A stretch of DNA of 60,693 nt from an uncultured Methanobrevibacter sp. Lineage in GTDB: Archaea; Methanobacteriota; Methanobacteria; Methanobacteriales; Methanobacteriaceae. The number at the start of each line of letters is the position of its first letter. The stretch's first letter is position 1. The notes below the pieces were generated by a model, which was given only the letters and a program-made list of their open reading frames with translations, searched no databases and was not told the DNA's origin. Shown one piece after another: positions 43,681 through 52,705 of the stretch. Location of the stretch: the NCBI RefSeq assembly GCF_902801725.1, contig NZ_CADCJB010000005.1, positions 1-60,693 on the forward strand, given 5' to 3'. A program made the position numbers and the translations under genes.

Positions 43681-43716
43681 TGATTATTGGTTCTTCGTAT
43701 ATTTATTGAGGTTGAT

Positions 43717-44412
43717 ATGATGTCAGAAATGATAAGAAAAGATGGTAGGAAGTTTGATGAATTACGTCCTATAAAAATTGAAGCAGGAGTTCTTGAACGT
43801 GCAGACGGTTCAGCTTATTTGGAAGTTGGAGGAAACAAAATTTTAGTTGCTGTTTATGGACCAAGAGAATCATATATCAGAAGATTATTAGAGCCTAATA
43901 CTGGTGTAATTAGAGTTAGATACAATATGGCTCCATTTTCAGTAGATGATAGAAAAAGACCAGGACCTGATAGAAGGTCATCAGAGATTTCTAAAATTAC
44001 TGCTGATGCATTAAGGCCAGCATTAATGTTGGAAAATTATCCTCGTTCAATGATTGATATTTATATAGAAGTAATTGAAGCTGAAGGAGGAACCCGTTGT
44101 GCAGGAATTACCGCAGCTTCCGTTGCTTTGGTTGATGCAGGAATACCTATGAAAGATATTGTTGTAGGTTGTGCTGCAGGTAAGGTAAATGATGAAGTTG
44201 TTCTAGATTTATCTGAATATGAAGATAAAGAAGGTCAGGCTGATGTTCCATTAGCTATCATGCCAAGAACCGGTGAAATTACATTATTACAAAGTGATGG
44301 TAATTTAACCGAAGAAGAATTTGCAAAAGCGATTGACTTAGCTATGGAAGGATGTCTTGAAGTAAGCAAGCTTCAAAAAGAAGCTTTAATGAAAAAATAT
44401 TCTACAGAATAG
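43717..44412 (+). CDS. rrp41: Exosome catalytic subunit Rrp41
   Basis: This RNase PH-fold phosphorolytic 3'-5' exonuclease is the active half of the exosome hexamer. GAGGT just upstream selects the ATG at 43717 (or the adjacent ATG at 43720); an in-frame TTG at 43687 is unlikely. [20 protein letters not shown] opens the fold. [20 protein letters not shown] holds the RNA- and phosphate-binding Arg residues. [20 protein letters not shown] and catalytic Asp in [24 protein letters not shown] loops follow. 231 aa. Confidence 0.96.
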   Translation: MMSEMIRKDGRKFDELRPIKIEAGVLERADGSAYLEVGGNKILVAVYGPRESYIRRLLEPNTGVIRVRYNMAPFSVDDRKRPGPDRRSSEISKITADALRPALMLENYPRSMIDIYIEVIEAEGGTRCAGITAASVALVDAGIPMKDIVVGCAAGKVNDEVVLDLSEYEDKEGQADVPLAIMPRTGEITLLQSDGNLTEEEFAKAIDLAMEGCLEVSKLQKEALMKKYSTE

Positions 44413-44424
44413 TGGGTGGATAAT

Positions 44425-45210
44425 ATGGATATAGTACCAGAAATTACAAGACAAAGTATTACTAACCTTGTCAAAAATGATAAAAGAGAAGATGGCAGGG
44501 AATTAAATGAATATAGGGATATTTCTATTGAAACTAATGTTATCTCTAAAGCTGAAGGTTCTGCTCGTGTAAAAATTGGTGGAACTCAAGTTATCGTAGG
44601 TATTAAACCACAACTTGGAAGCCCATTTCCAGATACTCCTGATCTTGGAGTTTTAATGACTAATTGTGAAATGTTGCCTATGGCTGATCCTAATTTTGAA
44701 CCAGGACCACCTAGCGATGATTCAATTGAACTCGCACGTGTAGTTGACAGGGGTATTCGTGAAAGTGAATTGGTAGAATTGGATAAATTATGTGTTGAAG
44801 AAGGAAAACACGTTTGGATGCTGTTCATTGATTTGCACATCATCGATAACTGCGGAAACCTTTTCGATGCATGTGAATTGGCTGTTATGGCAGCTCTTAA
44901 ATCCACTAAATTGCCTGTTGCATCTATCGTTGATGAAGAAGTAGTTCTCAGTGAAGAAGAAACCTTTGATTTACCAATTAACAACGAATTAGCTTTATGT
45001 ACTTTTGTTAAAATTGGTGACAAGATGGTTTTAGACCCAACATTGGATGAAGAAAGAGTAGCTAGTGCTCGCTTAAATGTTGGTGTTACTAAAGATGGAA
45101 GAATCTGTTCCATGCAAAAAGGCGGTTCTCAACCATTGAACAAAGAAGAACTTCTTTCTGCTGTTAATGTAGCAGTTTCAAAAACAAAAGAATTAATAGA
45201 ACATCTTTAA
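44425..45210 (+). CDS. rrp42: Exosome structural subunit Rrp42
   Basis: This RNase PH-like partner of Rrp41 is needed for the ring but itself inactive in archaea. The ATG at 44425 follows GGGTGG; an in-frame GTG at 44416 is less likely. REDGRELNEYRDISIETNVI is the family opening. GGTQVIVGIKPQLGSPFPDT and ARVVDRGIRESELVELDKLC are characteristic. The product is 261 aa. It is the last gene of the exosome row; its final 4 nt overlap the convergent mobA gene, so no terminator fits between them. Confidence 0.95.
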   Translation: MDIVPEITRQSITNLVKNDKREDGRELNEYRDISIETNVISKAEGSARVKIGGTQVIVGIKPQLGSPFPDTPDLGVLMTNCEMLPMADPNFEPGPPSDDSIELARVVDRGIRESELVELDKLCVEEGKHVWMLFIDLHIIDNCGNLFDACELAVMAALKSTKLPVASIVDEEVVLSEEETFDLPINNELALCTFVKIGDKMVLDPTLDEERVASARLNVGVTKDGRICSMQKGGSQPLNKEELLSAVNVAVSKTKELIEHL

Positions 45211-45836
45211 ATGTCTTCTGGACGATTTAGATTTCTAAATTCTTTTTTTAATATTTTTTTATTATCAATTAAAACAAATTTTGTTGTTATTTTTTCTATT
45301 AGTCCTTTGATGTGAAGTGTATCTTCACTTATTAATTTTTCAATTTCAGAAATTATGTTCTTATTATATATTGAATGCAATGGTTCTGAAGTTTTTAGCT
45401 TGTTTTCATTGTCGTGATAGGGGACAATGGCCTGATAACCTTCAGTTATTTCATTAAAAATAGTTTTGATATATTTTTTTGTAACATACGGACTGTCACA
45501 AGGTAAGATTAACGAGTATTGGCTTGAAATATTTTCAAGTCCTGTCATTATTCCTGGCATAGGACCCTTGTTTTTTATCTTGTCCTCAACAAATTTTATC
45601 CTGTAGTCGTAATCTTCTGGGTTTATGAATTGATTATATTTGTCAATTCTATTTTTGTCATTTAAAACGATTACAGCTTCATTGATTTCGTGGTTTAAAG
45701 TAGAAAGAATATGTTTAATCATAGGTTTCTTTTGAATAATCATCGAACCTTTATCTTGACCCATTCTCCTACTTTGTCCTCCACATAAAATAATGCAAGA
45801 TTTAATATTTTCACTTTTTTTAATTTCACTACTCAT
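45207..45836 (-). CDS. mobA: Molybdenum cofactor guanylyltransferase (MobA-like)
   Basis: This 209-aa nucleotidyltransferase attaches GMP to molybdopterin. Formylmethanofuran dehydrogenase needs the resulting cofactor. The nucleotide loop is IILCGGQSRRMGQDKGSM. GPMPGIMTGLENI and LILPCDSPYVTKKYI hold the metal-binding Asp, and the C-terminal helix ends LNRPEDI. An unknown membrane-protein gene lies 20 nt upstream on the same strand, followed by cbiT and ubiX, giving a leftward cofactor-related run. Confidence 0.9.
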   Translation of the reverse strand: MSSEIKKSENIKSCIILCGGQSRRMGQDKGSMIIQKKPMIKHILSTLNHEINEAVIVLNDKNRIDKYNQFINPEDYDYRIKFVEDKIKNKGPMPGIMTGLENISSQYSLILPCDSPYVTKKYIKTIFNEITEGYQAIVPYHDNENKLKTSEPLHSIYNKNIISEIEKLISEDTLHIKGLIEKITTKFVLIDNKKILKKEFRNLNRPEDI

Positions 45837-45856
45837 ATTAAATCTCTCCCAAATGT

Positions 45857-46615
45857 CTATTTTACATATACGTCTGCGTCTTCATCAAATGGATTTGTAC
45901 GTATAATCAATGCAATCATGTAAGGGTAATGTTTATTGAGGTATCTTAAGTAATAAACCCATTCATAAACGAGTTTGTTGTATACCCTTTGCATATCTCC
46001 ATTCAAATGTGCAAAATCAGTATCTGTAACTAAACTTAAGTCTTTTCTGTGTTCTAATTCTTCATCTAAATGAAGAATAGCATTGATTAATCCGGTAAAT
46101 TCCTCTTTTTCAAGTAGATTTGGATTGTTTATCAAATTGATAATAAACTCTCTTTTGTTGGAAATGAGGTCTCTCAAGTTTTCCAAAAATTCTTCTCTGT
46201 TTTCCGGAGAAATTTCTGCCTGAAAATCAAGACTGGTGCTCTTAAGTTCTTTTAGTTTGTTTTCATAGTCTTTATCATCCCAATTTTTGATGGATTTTAA
46301 ATTTTCAGTATTTGCCTTATATTTGTTGGCATGGCTGAGCTGGCTTATCAGGTCATTTCCAACCTCAGAAAAGAATGTGCTCATGAGCATATCCAATTTT
46401 TCAAGTATTGCTTCTTTTTCTTTCTTTTCGATAATTTCATCAAGTACGAACGCAACAATTAGAATATCCACCGGAATGAAACCTAAATGAGTCCAAACAT
46501 AGGATATAATGTGTTCACCATCACCCAATACCAGATAGTTTGATCCATATATTATAATAATTAGGATAACCATCAGTATGGAAAATTTGATTTTCCATTT
46601 TTTATGTGAATCCAT
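45857..46615 (-). CDS. Membrane protein with two N-terminal helices and helical cytoplasmic domain
   Basis: This 252-aa protein has helices at residues about 10-30 (FSILMVILIIIIYGSNYLVL) and 43-60 (LGFIPVDILIVAFVLDEII). A highly charged alpha-helical domain follows to the end, with DKDYENKLKELKSTSLDFQ and REEFLENLRDLISNKREF. I do not recognise a named family; similar two-helix plus coiled-coil proteins occur in prokaryotes without known role. It sits between mobA and cbiT on the same strand with short gaps (20 and 15 nt). Confidence 0.7.
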   Translation of the reverse strand: MDSHKKWKIKFSILMVILIIIIYGSNYLVLGDGEHIISYVWTHLGFIPVDILIVAFVLDEIIEKKEKEAILEKLDMLMSTFFSEVGNDLISQLSHANKYKANTENLKSIKNWDDKDYENKLKELKSTSLDFQAEISPENREEFLENLRDLISNKREFIINLINNPNLLEKEEFTGLINAILHLDEELEHRKDLSLVTDTDFAHLNGDMQRVYNKLVYEWVYYLRYLNKHYPYMIALIIRTNPFDEDADVYVK

Positions 46616-46630
46616 ATTTTAATCTCCAAT

Positions 46631-47194
46631 TTATCTTTTTTTGGCGGTTATTATCGCTATCGGATTTTCGCTTATCATCATTACCCCACGGTCAAGGACT
46701 CTTCCATTTGAAATATTGACTTCCATGATTTTAGGGTTATAGTTAAGTTCTTTAAGCTTATTTACAGCTTCAATTTTGGTGTCAACTAAAATTGCCGTAA
46801 TAATAACTCTGCCTTCTGAATTAAGTTTTGAATCAATGATATCCAAGATATTTTCAAGTTCTCTACCACTACCTCCCACAATAGCGATATCAATATTGTC
46901 AATATCTTTCAGGGCATTTGCCCCATTATCATTTATTAATGTGACATTGTCTCCAAGTCCAAACTTTTCAAGATTTTTTTTAGTAATTTCAATAGCTTCG
47001 GGATTTGTGTCGATTGAAATCACTTCTTCTGCTCTTTGTGAAAACTCGCAGGTAATCCCTCCGGTTCCACATCCGCAGTCAACAACCTTGTCAGTATGTG
47101 AAACTTCAGATTTGTATAATATTATAGCTCTTATAGCTTCTTTTGTAGGTCCTGGAACATCACAGGATTTGATAAAATCCATATCTTCTAACAT
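46631..47194 (-). CDS. cbiT: Cobalt-precorrin-6B C15-methyltransferase (decarboxylating)
   Basis: This 187-aa SAM-dependent methyltransferase of the anaerobic cobamide pathway supplies the corrinoid for Mtr methyltransferase. CDVPGPTKEAIRAIILYKSE is the CbiT signature. Motif I is VVDCGCGTGGITCEF, the acidic SAM residue is in VISIDTNPEAIEI, and DIAIVGGSGRELENIL follows. GGTGGGAG lies before the ATG. The start abuts the ubiX stop with no gap, so translation is coupled. Other cobamide genes are not in the window. Confidence 0.94.
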   Translation of the reverse strand: MLEDMDFIKSCDVPGPTKEAIRAIILYKSEVSHTDKVVDCGCGTGGITCEFSQRAEEVISIDTNPEAIEITKKNLEKFGLGDNVTLINDNGANALKDIDNIDIAIVGGSGRELENILDIIDSKLNSEGRVIITAILVDTKIEAVNKLKELNYNPKIMEVNISNGRVLDRGVMMISENPIAIITAKKR

Positions 47195-47743
47195 TTACTC
47201 CCACCTTTTGAATAGTTCATTTTCGATTTTCAAAGAATCCAATATCTTTCCAACAATAAAATTGACCTGGTCGTCAACCGTATCATGCGCCGAATAAAAT
47301 CCAGGCATTGCCGGTAGGATAACGGCTCCTTCTTGTGATAATGTTAGCATATTTTGTAAATGAATGCTTCTAAGCGGAGTTTCACGTGGTACAATAACGG
47401 TTGGCCGTCTTTCTTTTAAACTAACGTCAGCCACTCTTGTAATGGTATTGTCTCCATATCCGTTAGCTATTGATGATAAGGTTTTCATTGAACATGGAAC
47501 AATAGCTAAAGCGTCTGCCTTAAATGAACCGCTGTTGATTGAAGCAGTCAAGTCATTGAAATTATAGTAATTATCAGCGATAGCTATAATGTCTCCCACT
47601 TTATATTCGGTTTCTGATTCGATGACCGTTTTTGCAGCATCGCTTATTACTAAACCACTTTCAATTTCTAATTCTTTTAAGGCTTTAAGTAATCTTATTC
47701 CGTATATTACTCCGCTTGCTCCGGTAATTGCAACAACTATCAT
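47195..47743 (-). CDS. ubiX: Flavin prenyltransferase UbiX
   Basis: The 182-aa enzyme prenylates FMN to make the cofactor of UbiD decarboxylases. VAITGASGVIYGIRLLKAL is the FMN-binding start; LAIVPCSMKTLSSIANGYGD and LKERRPTVIVPRETPLRSIH carry conserved Ser, Glu and Arg residues. No ubiD is visible here. The gene is followed without a gap by cbiT and preceded by an HD-domain gene 8 nt away, all leftward. Confidence 0.94.
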   Translation of the reverse strand: MIVVAITGASGVIYGIRLLKALKELEIESGLVISDAAKTVIESETEYKVGDIIAIADNYYNFNDLTASINSGSFKADALAIVPCSMKTLSSIANGYGDNTITRVADVSLKERRPTVIVPRETPLRSIHLQNMLTLSQEGAVILPAMPGFYSAHDTVDDQVNFIVGKILDSLKIENELFKRWE

Positions 47744-47751
47744 GATATCTC

Positions 47752-48978
47752 CTAGAATAGTTTAATCTGATCATAATGAATTCCATGGAATTTTTCTTTA
47801 TCGATTTCCGGTAAATCCATGTATTGTTCTAGTTTAAATTTCTCAAATTTTGGTTTTTCTGATTCTGGAACATAAACGCTGATGTCTGGAATATTGAATC
47901 TTGCCTTGCTCAATGCTGAAATGATATTTGATATTTCTGTTAATGGATATAGCTTGCCGTCCAAATCGACCTGTGTTTTCATTTCATCAAAACGGGGATA
48001 TGCTGCAATGTTGATGAACACATAATCCTTGTCAATATCATAGTCTTCAGCAATTTCCTCTTCAGCTTTTCTAAGTTCTTCGTTTTTGATTTTATACATT
48101 TTTTCTGGAATTTTAAAGTTATCCAATCTGATGGTTTTAACTCTTTTTAGCAGTTTCCTATTGTCCAATCTTGACATTATTTCATTTGTAAATTCATTGT
48201 CGCAGTTTCTAAATATTGATACAATGTCATTATCGTCATATTTGTAGATGTCCTTTTCAAGGATTATTCCATCATCAATTACTTTTTTAAGGCTTCTTCT
48301 AAACATGGAGTTAACAATTCTGGTAGTGTGGTGCTGGTATACGCTTGGATACATGAAATATCGTGATACCAATGCTCCTTCAGCAGCCTGCACTCCTTTG
48401 ATGTTTAGTATTAAACCGTCCTCTAATTTCAGATTGGATATTATTCTTTCATAGTCGATAACTCCGTAAGCCACTCCGGTATTGTGGGAATCCCTTAAAA
48501 GGTAGTCCATTCTGTCTACGTCAAGCTCTCCGGATACAATGGGGCCAAGGTGTCCTTTTCCATTCACGATGTCGACTATATCATTGACATCAAATCTTTC
48601 TTCAAGCAAATCTCTCATTGATGTTTGGGTAACCACATACTTTGTTAATTCTTCATGCGGCATTGAAAGCACTCCTTCTGAAACATGTGAAAACGGACCG
48701 TGTCCTATGTCATGTAAAAGTGCTGAAACTCTAATAAGTTCAATTTCATCGTCGTCAAGGCCAAGTTCTGTTGCCAACTTTGATCCAAGATACATGGTTC
48801 CGATGGAATGTTCAAATCTTGTATGGTTGGCTCCGGGATAAATCAAACTGATTAAACCAAGCTGTTTTATTCTCCTTAACCGTTGAAATTGTGGCATATC
48901 CATTATCTGCTCTTCAAATTTTGTTAGGCTGATGTCTCCATATACACTGTCCCTGATAAATTTTTTCTTTTCGCCCAT
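47752..48978 (-). CDS. HD-domain phosphohydrolase (dGTPase-like)
   Basis: The 408-aa protein starts best at ATG 48978 (MGEKKKFIRDSVYGDISLT); an in-frame ATG at 48996 adds six residues inside the upstream gene. The HD metal site is made by NHTRFEHSIGTMYLGSKLA, ALLHDIGHGPFSHVSE and GELDVDRMDYLLRDS, as in dGTPase- and SAMHD1-like enzymes. MYPSVYQHHTTRIVNSMF follows. It probably hydrolyses a nucleoside triphosphate or nucleotide signal; the precise substrate is unknown. Only a few bases separate it from the secreted protein upstream and from ubiX downstream. Confidence 0.88.
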   Translation of the reverse strand: MGEKKKFIRDSVYGDISLTKFEEQIMDMPQFQRLRRIKQLGLISLIYPGANHTRFEHSIGTMYLGSKLATELGLDDDEIELIRVSALLHDIGHGPFSHVSEGVLSMPHEELTKYVVTQTSMRDLLEERFDVNDIVDIVNGKGHLGPIVSGELDVDRMDYLLRDSHNTGVAYGVIDYERIISNLKLEDGLILNIKGVQAAEGALVSRYFMYPSVYQHHTTRIVNSMFRRSLKKVIDDGIILEKDIYKYDDNDIVSIFRNCDNEFTNEIMSRLDNRKLLKRVKTIRLDNFKIPEKMYKIKNEELRKAEEEIAEDYDIDKDYVFINIAAYPRFDEMKTQVDLDGKLYPLTEISNIISALSKARFNIPDISVYVPESEKPKFEKFKLEQYMDLPEIDKEKFHGIHYDQIKLF

Positions 48979-48982
48979 CTTA

Positions 48983-49294
48983 TCATTGCTCCACATAAGT
49001 TTCTACAAAGTAGTTGTTTGAATAATCCAGATATGAATTGGTATGATTTGTATAATTATCATAGCTGTAAGTGTTATTTGTCGTATTAGTGGTATTTGTG
49101 GTATTTTTAATTTCGATTATGGTTGGCACTTCTTCGATATTGTTTGGTTCAAATGAATCGTTTTCAATCGGAATTAATTTATATGAGTCAGTTTCTTCTT
49201 TGATTGTTAAATTTGCAAAAGAACTGCTGATGCTAAATGAAACAATAGCAATTATTAAAAATACTATTAAATTAGCTTTTACTGAGTCTTTCAT
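48983..49294 (-). CDS. Small secreted sequon-rich protein
   Basis: This 103-aa protein has an N-terminal signal-like helix (LIVFLIIAIVSFSISSSFA). The short mature part ends in an Asn/Thr/Tyr-rich segment. About ten N-x-S/T sites are packed into residues 64-90 (NTTNTTNTTNNT, NYTNHTNS), so heavy N-glycosylation at the cell surface is likely if it is exported. No enzyme motif is present. It lies just upstream of the HD gene on the same strand, with a possible short overlap if the longer HD start is used. Confidence 0.6.
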   Translation of the reverse strand: MKDSVKANLIVFLIIAIVSFSISSSFANLTIKEETDSYKLIPIENDSFEPNNIEEVPTIIEIKNTTNTTNTTNNTYSYDNYTNHTNSYLDYSNNYFVETYVEQ

Positions 49295-49522
49295 AATAAC
49301 ACTTTTTTTGTTTTTTCAATTAATCCGTTATAAATATGTTAATTTATACTATTATTATTTTTCTTTGTATGTGATATTTAATACTTGTTAAAAAGTCTTT
49401 GTTTTTGTTTTATTTTTCGTTCAAATTTTTTTGGGAAAACGTTTTTGAACATTGTTTATGTTTTTTTAATTTTTTCAAAAATTTTGTTTTTGATTTAATT
49501 GTTTGGTATTTTTTCCATAACA

Positions 49523-49586
49523 TTTATATATCATGGTGATAAATAATCATATGTCGGAACAATACTTCCGACATATTACTTCCGAC
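49523..49586 (+). promoter_or_regulatory. amt-glnK promoter with NrpR-type operator
   Basis: TATA box TTTATATA lies at 49523-49530. A perfect palindrome, ATATGTCGGAA (49549-49559), 6 bp, TTCCGACATAT (49566-49576), sits about 20-45 bp later, over the expected start point. Its core GGAA-N6-TTCC is exactly the operator described for the nitrogen repressor NrpR of methanogens. A third half-site, TTCCGAC, is at 49580-49586. The whole 328-bp gap (49295-49622) holds no other feature that I can see. Confidence 0.85.
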
Positions 49587-49622
49587 TAAATGGAGTAATT
49601 TTTTTAAATTAATAAATTATGT

Positions 49623-50852
49623 ATGAGTAATGATATAATGGTAGTTTTTAATGCTGGTGATACAGCTTGGGTTCTTGTTTGTACAGTTCTTGTATTGTTA
49701 ATGAGTATTCCTGCTGTTGCATTCTTTTATGGAGGATTAAGTAAACGTAAAAATGTTTTAAATACAATTTTTTTAAGTTTCATTGCATTTTCAATTGTAA
49801 GTGTTATTTGGGTTTCATTTGGTTATCAGTTTGCATTTGGTAGTGACATAAGCGGACTTATAGGAGCACCAACCCATTTCTTCTTGCAGGGAATTGCATT
49901 GGATGATTTGAATGGAACAATTCCGACATTATTGTTTGTAATGTTTCAATGTGCTTTTGCAGGTCTGACTGTAGCTCTTATTTCAGGAGCACTGGTCGGA
50001 AGGATGAAAACAAAAGCATGGGTAATATTTACTATAGTATGGGCTTGTTTAGTATATGTCCCTGTAGCCCACTGGGTATGGGGAGGAGGATGGTTGATGC
50101 AGATGGGTGCACTTGACTTCGCAGGAGGTGCTGTAGTTCATATGAACTCAGGTGCTGCCGCATTGGCTGTCGCTTTGGTACTTGGAAAAAGAAAAGATAC
50201 ATCATTAATTCCACACAACCTAGGTTATGCGGTCTTAGGTGCTGCTTTGTTATGGTTTGGATGGATGGGATTCAATGGAGGATCCGGTCTAGCAGCAGAT
50301 GGCCTTGCAGCAAATGCAATAATAGTATCAAATTTAGCAGCTGCAGTAGGTTTGATAGTTTGGACAGCATTGGATACTTATGTAGTCGGAAAACCGACAG
50401 TACTAGGTGCCATATCCGGTGCAGTAGCAGGTTTAGTTGCAATTACTCCGGCAGCAGGATTTGTTGATGTTCCTGGTGCTTTAGTAATTGGTGCAATAGC
50501 CCCATTTGTTTCATACTTTGCAATCTATCGTTTAAAAGCAAAACTTGGATACGACGATGCATTGGATGTTTGGGGAATACACGGAATGTCTGGTATTTGG
50601 GGTGCAATCGCTACAGGAATTTTTGCAGTTCCTTCAATAGGGGGAGTTGCAGGATTAATTGCAGGAAACCCTGGACAGGTACTAATTCAGATTATTAGTG
50701 TTGTTGCCACATTGGCATATTCATTTGTAATAAGTTTTATACTTGCTAAAGTTCTAGATAAAGCTATGAGTGGTATTAGAGTAGATGAATCCAAAGAAGT
50801 TGGCGGTCTTGACACCAATCTTCACGAGGAATCTGCATATAATTTTAATTAG
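49623..50852 (+). CDS. amt: Ammonium transporter Amt
   Basis: This 409-aa protein has about 11 membrane helices and moves ammonium into the cell as a trimer. [20 protein letters not shown] and [14 protein letters not shown] open it. [39 protein letters not shown] with the first pore His, and [18 protein letters not shown] with the second pore His are conserved. The start is ATG 49623; ATG 49638 is an alternative. glnK follows after 8 nt, the usual amt-glnK pair, and the shared promoter carries an NrpR-type site, so the pair should be induced by nitrogen limitation. Confidence 0.97.
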   Translation: MSNDIMVVFNAGDTAWVLVCTVLVLLMSIPAVAFFYGGLSKRKNVLNTIFLSFIAFSIVSVIWVSFGYQFAFGSDISGLIGAPTHFFLQGIALDDLNGTIPTLLFVMFQCAFAGLTVALISGALVGRMKTKAWVIFTIVWACLVYVPVAHWVWGGGWLMQMGALDFAGGAVVHMNSGAAALAVALVLGKRKDTSLIPHNLGYAVLGAALLWFGWMGFNGGSGLAADGLAANAIIVSNLAAAVGLIVWTALDTYVVGKPTVLGAISGAVAGLVAITPAAGFVDVPGALVIGAIAPFVSYFAIYRLKAKLGYDDALDVWGIHGMSGIWGAIATGIFAVPSIGGVAGLIAGNPGQVLIQIISVVATLAYSFVISFILAKVLDKAMSGIRVDESKEVGGLDTNLHEESAYNFN

Positions 50853-50860
50853 GTGTTAAT

Positions 50861-51199
50861 ATGAAAAGTGTTGTTGCAATTATTAGGCAGGAAAAATATT
50901 CTGATGTAAAAAATGCCCTTCTTGAAGTTGGATGTGAGGGGATGAATGTTTCTGAAGTTAAAGGAAGAGGAAGTCAAAGAGGCATTAAAGAATCCTATAG
51001 GGGATCCAGTTACTGCATAGATTTGATTCCTAAAACACGTATTGAAATTGTTGTCAAGGATGAAGGCGTTGACCTTATTGTTGATGCAATTAAAAAAGCC
51101 GCATACACAGGAAATATAGGGGATGGAAAAATATTCATTTACCCTATGGATAATGTAATCAGAATCAGAACAGGCGAAGAGGGGGATAGTGCAGTGTAG
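50861..51199 (+). CDS. glnK: Nitrogen regulatory PII protein GlnK
   Basis: This 112-aa trimeric PII protein blocks Amt when nitrogen is plentiful. The T-loop reads GRGSQRGIKESYRGSSYCID, including the Tyr site in YRGSSY, and the B/C-loop nucleotide region is TGNIGDGKIFIYPMDNVIRI. The leader AGGTGTTAAT before the ATG is the same as at 21227 and 52706. Downstream of amt in one operon. Confidence 0.97.
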   Translation: MKSVVAIIRQEKYSDVKNALLEVGCEGMNVSEVKGRGSQRGIKESYRGSSYCIDLIPKTRIEIVVKDEGVDLIVDAIKKAAYTGNIGDGKIFIYPMDNVIRIRTGEEGDSAV

Positions 51200-51220
51200 T
51201 AGTCCCCTTTACGTATGGCA

Positions 51221-51280
51221 TAATGGAAAATGATGCATTTTCTGCATTATTTTCCCTAAATTATATTTCTTTTTTTTTTC
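51221..51280. terminator. Terminator between glnK and the S26-like peptidase gene
   Basis: TAATG-GAAAATG (51221-51232) pairs with CATTTTC and, after a 2-nt bulge, CATTA (51236-51249) around an ATG loop: 12 bp in all. Four T follow directly, and a run of T occurs at about 51270-51279. It separates two convergent genes and could act both ways. Confidence 0.6.
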
Positions 51281-51881
51281 AATAGTCAATGATTACTCCG
51301 TTAATATCAGAGATGTTGACCCATGTTGTTATACCTTTGAGTTCATATAACGTATCGTTTATGAATTCGTAGTTTATATTCTTGTTATCGCTTTCCAGAT
51401 AAACTCGATCTCCTTCGATATCGCCGACTCTTTTTATAATTCCGCCGTATTCATCGGAGTTTGCTACAACTATGTCTCCAACGTGAATGTTTTTTGTCTT
51501 ATTTAAAAGCAATTTTTGTCCGTCCTGCAGTGTTGGAAGCATTGAAGTTCCGCTGACTTCGACAACAACGGGGATTTGGTCTTTTCCAATGCTTGAATCA
51601 ATGTTTATTTCAGGATTTTTGAAGTTGTGCTTTAGACATATTTCTCTAATTCCATTTTTAAGAGTGGTGATATTGGATGTCGTATCGTTCATGACTTCAA
51701 GGGTATAGTTGCAGATTTCTGAATTTAAGCTTTTTGAGTTTGAATTGCTTAATGTGTGGGTTGTTACAGTGATGTTTTCACCGTCTATAAAAACGTCTAC
51801 GGAATCTTTGGATATATAATTCAGTGCAAAAATAGAAATTAAAATGATAAATATAACAGCTAAAAGAATCTTTTTAGCCAT
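51279..51881 (-). CDS. S26-type signal-peptidase-like protein with long N-terminal external domain
   Basis: The ATG at 51881 is preferred; GTG at 51890 overlaps the aroD stop. The 200-aa protein has one helix at residues 4-22 (KILLAVIFIILISIFALNY), then about 90 residues of Asn/Thr-rich external sequence before the S24/S26 catalytic fold. The Ser box is EVSGTSMLPTLQDGQKLLL (Ser113) and the Lys box is GGIIKRVGDIEGDRVYL (Lys150), so the Ser-Lys dyad is present. In ordinary signal peptidases the Ser follows the helix almost at once. A different substrate than general signal peptides is likely. It is 5 nt after aroD. Confidence 0.82.
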   Translation of the reverse strand: MAKKILLAVIFIILISIFALNYISKDSVDVFIDGENITVTTHTLSNSNSKSLNSEICNYTLEVMNDTTSNITTLKNGIREICLKHNFKNPEINIDSSIGKDQIPVVVEVSGTSMLPTLQDGQKLLLNKTKNIHVGDIVVANSDEYGGIIKRVGDIEGDRVYLESDNKNINYEFINDTLYELKGITTWVNISDINGVIIDY

Positions 51882-51886
51882 TTTAA

Positions 51887-52564
51887 TCACTCATCCATTA
51901 TGTTTAAATCCATATTAAGCAATGCTTTCATTGTCTCGATATCAATTTGTCCTGGAGCGGTAACATCAGTTCCCGCAGCAAATGTGATTGGTGAGTTGAA
52001 TTTGGATGCCATAACTCTGGTGTAGCTTCCTAAATCACCCATGGAGATGGCAATTGTGTCTTCACAATGTGAAAGAACAGCAAGAATTGTAATGGTGTCC
52101 TCTAAATTCTGAGGCATAAAAGCGACTTTTGCAATGTCTCCAAGTTCCTGCTCTTTTTCAACGATATATGTTATTTCACTTAGCTTTGGAGTTTTTTCAA
52201 AGTCATGGTAAGACACGATGGTTTTTACGCCGGTGTCATGAATCTTTTTAATATATTCATCATTGCTTTGCAGTTCAATGTCTACATAATCGACTAAATC
52301 GGCGCATTGGTATAGAATATTAAATCGCTCCTCTTCGGAACCCTTAAATGACCCGCCTTCAGTATTTATCCTATTGGTTGCAATCATGGGAAAATTAATT
52401 TCGTTGATTGTATCTTTGATTTCATTAATGTCGGGATTTTTAAGTCCGTCGATCCTAAATTCCAATACGTCGGCACCCTTTTTGATACAGTCATTAGCCA
52501 CTTCAATAACGCTTTTGCAATCTTTTTGAAAAATGGGGATTGCAATTTTTGTTTGAGAATACAT
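51887..52564 (-). CDS. aroD: 3-dehydroquinate dehydratase, type I
   Basis: This 225-aa TIM-barrel enzyme makes 3-dehydroshikimate by Schiff-base chemistry. DVLEFRIDGLKNPDINEI opens the sugar-binding site, IVSYHDFEKTPKL has the catalytic His, DIAKVAFMPQNLEDT the Schiff-base Lys, and ISMGDLGSYTRVMASKFNSP the conserved Met/Arg segment. It serves the shikimate pathway together with aroA at 23.5 kb. The S26-like gene follows closely and is probably co-transcribed. Confidence 0.95.
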   Translation of the reverse strand: MYSQTKIAIPIFQKDCKSVIEVANDCIKKGADVLEFRIDGLKNPDINEIKDTINEINFPMIATNRINTEGGSFKGSEEERFNILYQCADLVDYVDIELQSNDEYIKKIHDTGVKTIVSYHDFEKTPKLSEITYIVEKEQELGDIAKVAFMPQNLEDTITILAVLSHCEDTIAISMGDLGSYTRVMASKFNSPITFAAGTDVTAPGQIDIETMKALLNMDLNIMDE

Positions 52565-52705
52565 TAATATAATGTTTTATATTTTGTCATTATTAAATTT
52601 TCTTTAAAAAATTATTAATATTTATATAAATTAAGAGACAAAATATATACCAATAAAATATTTATATTTTATTTGTTTATCCAATAAATTATGCAAGGTG
52701 TTAAT

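Noticed and set aside
44586-45113. A 175-codon minus-strand frame opposite rrp42
   Set aside because: It is Ser/Thr/Pro-rich as expected for the complement of this coding sequence, lacks a ribosome-binding site, and rrp42 is certain.
51182-51207. GGGGA/TCCCC inverted pair around the glnK stop, considered as a further stop-codon terminator
   Set aside because: The loop is 16 nt and there is no T run directly after it; the hairpin at 51221-51249 is the better terminator.
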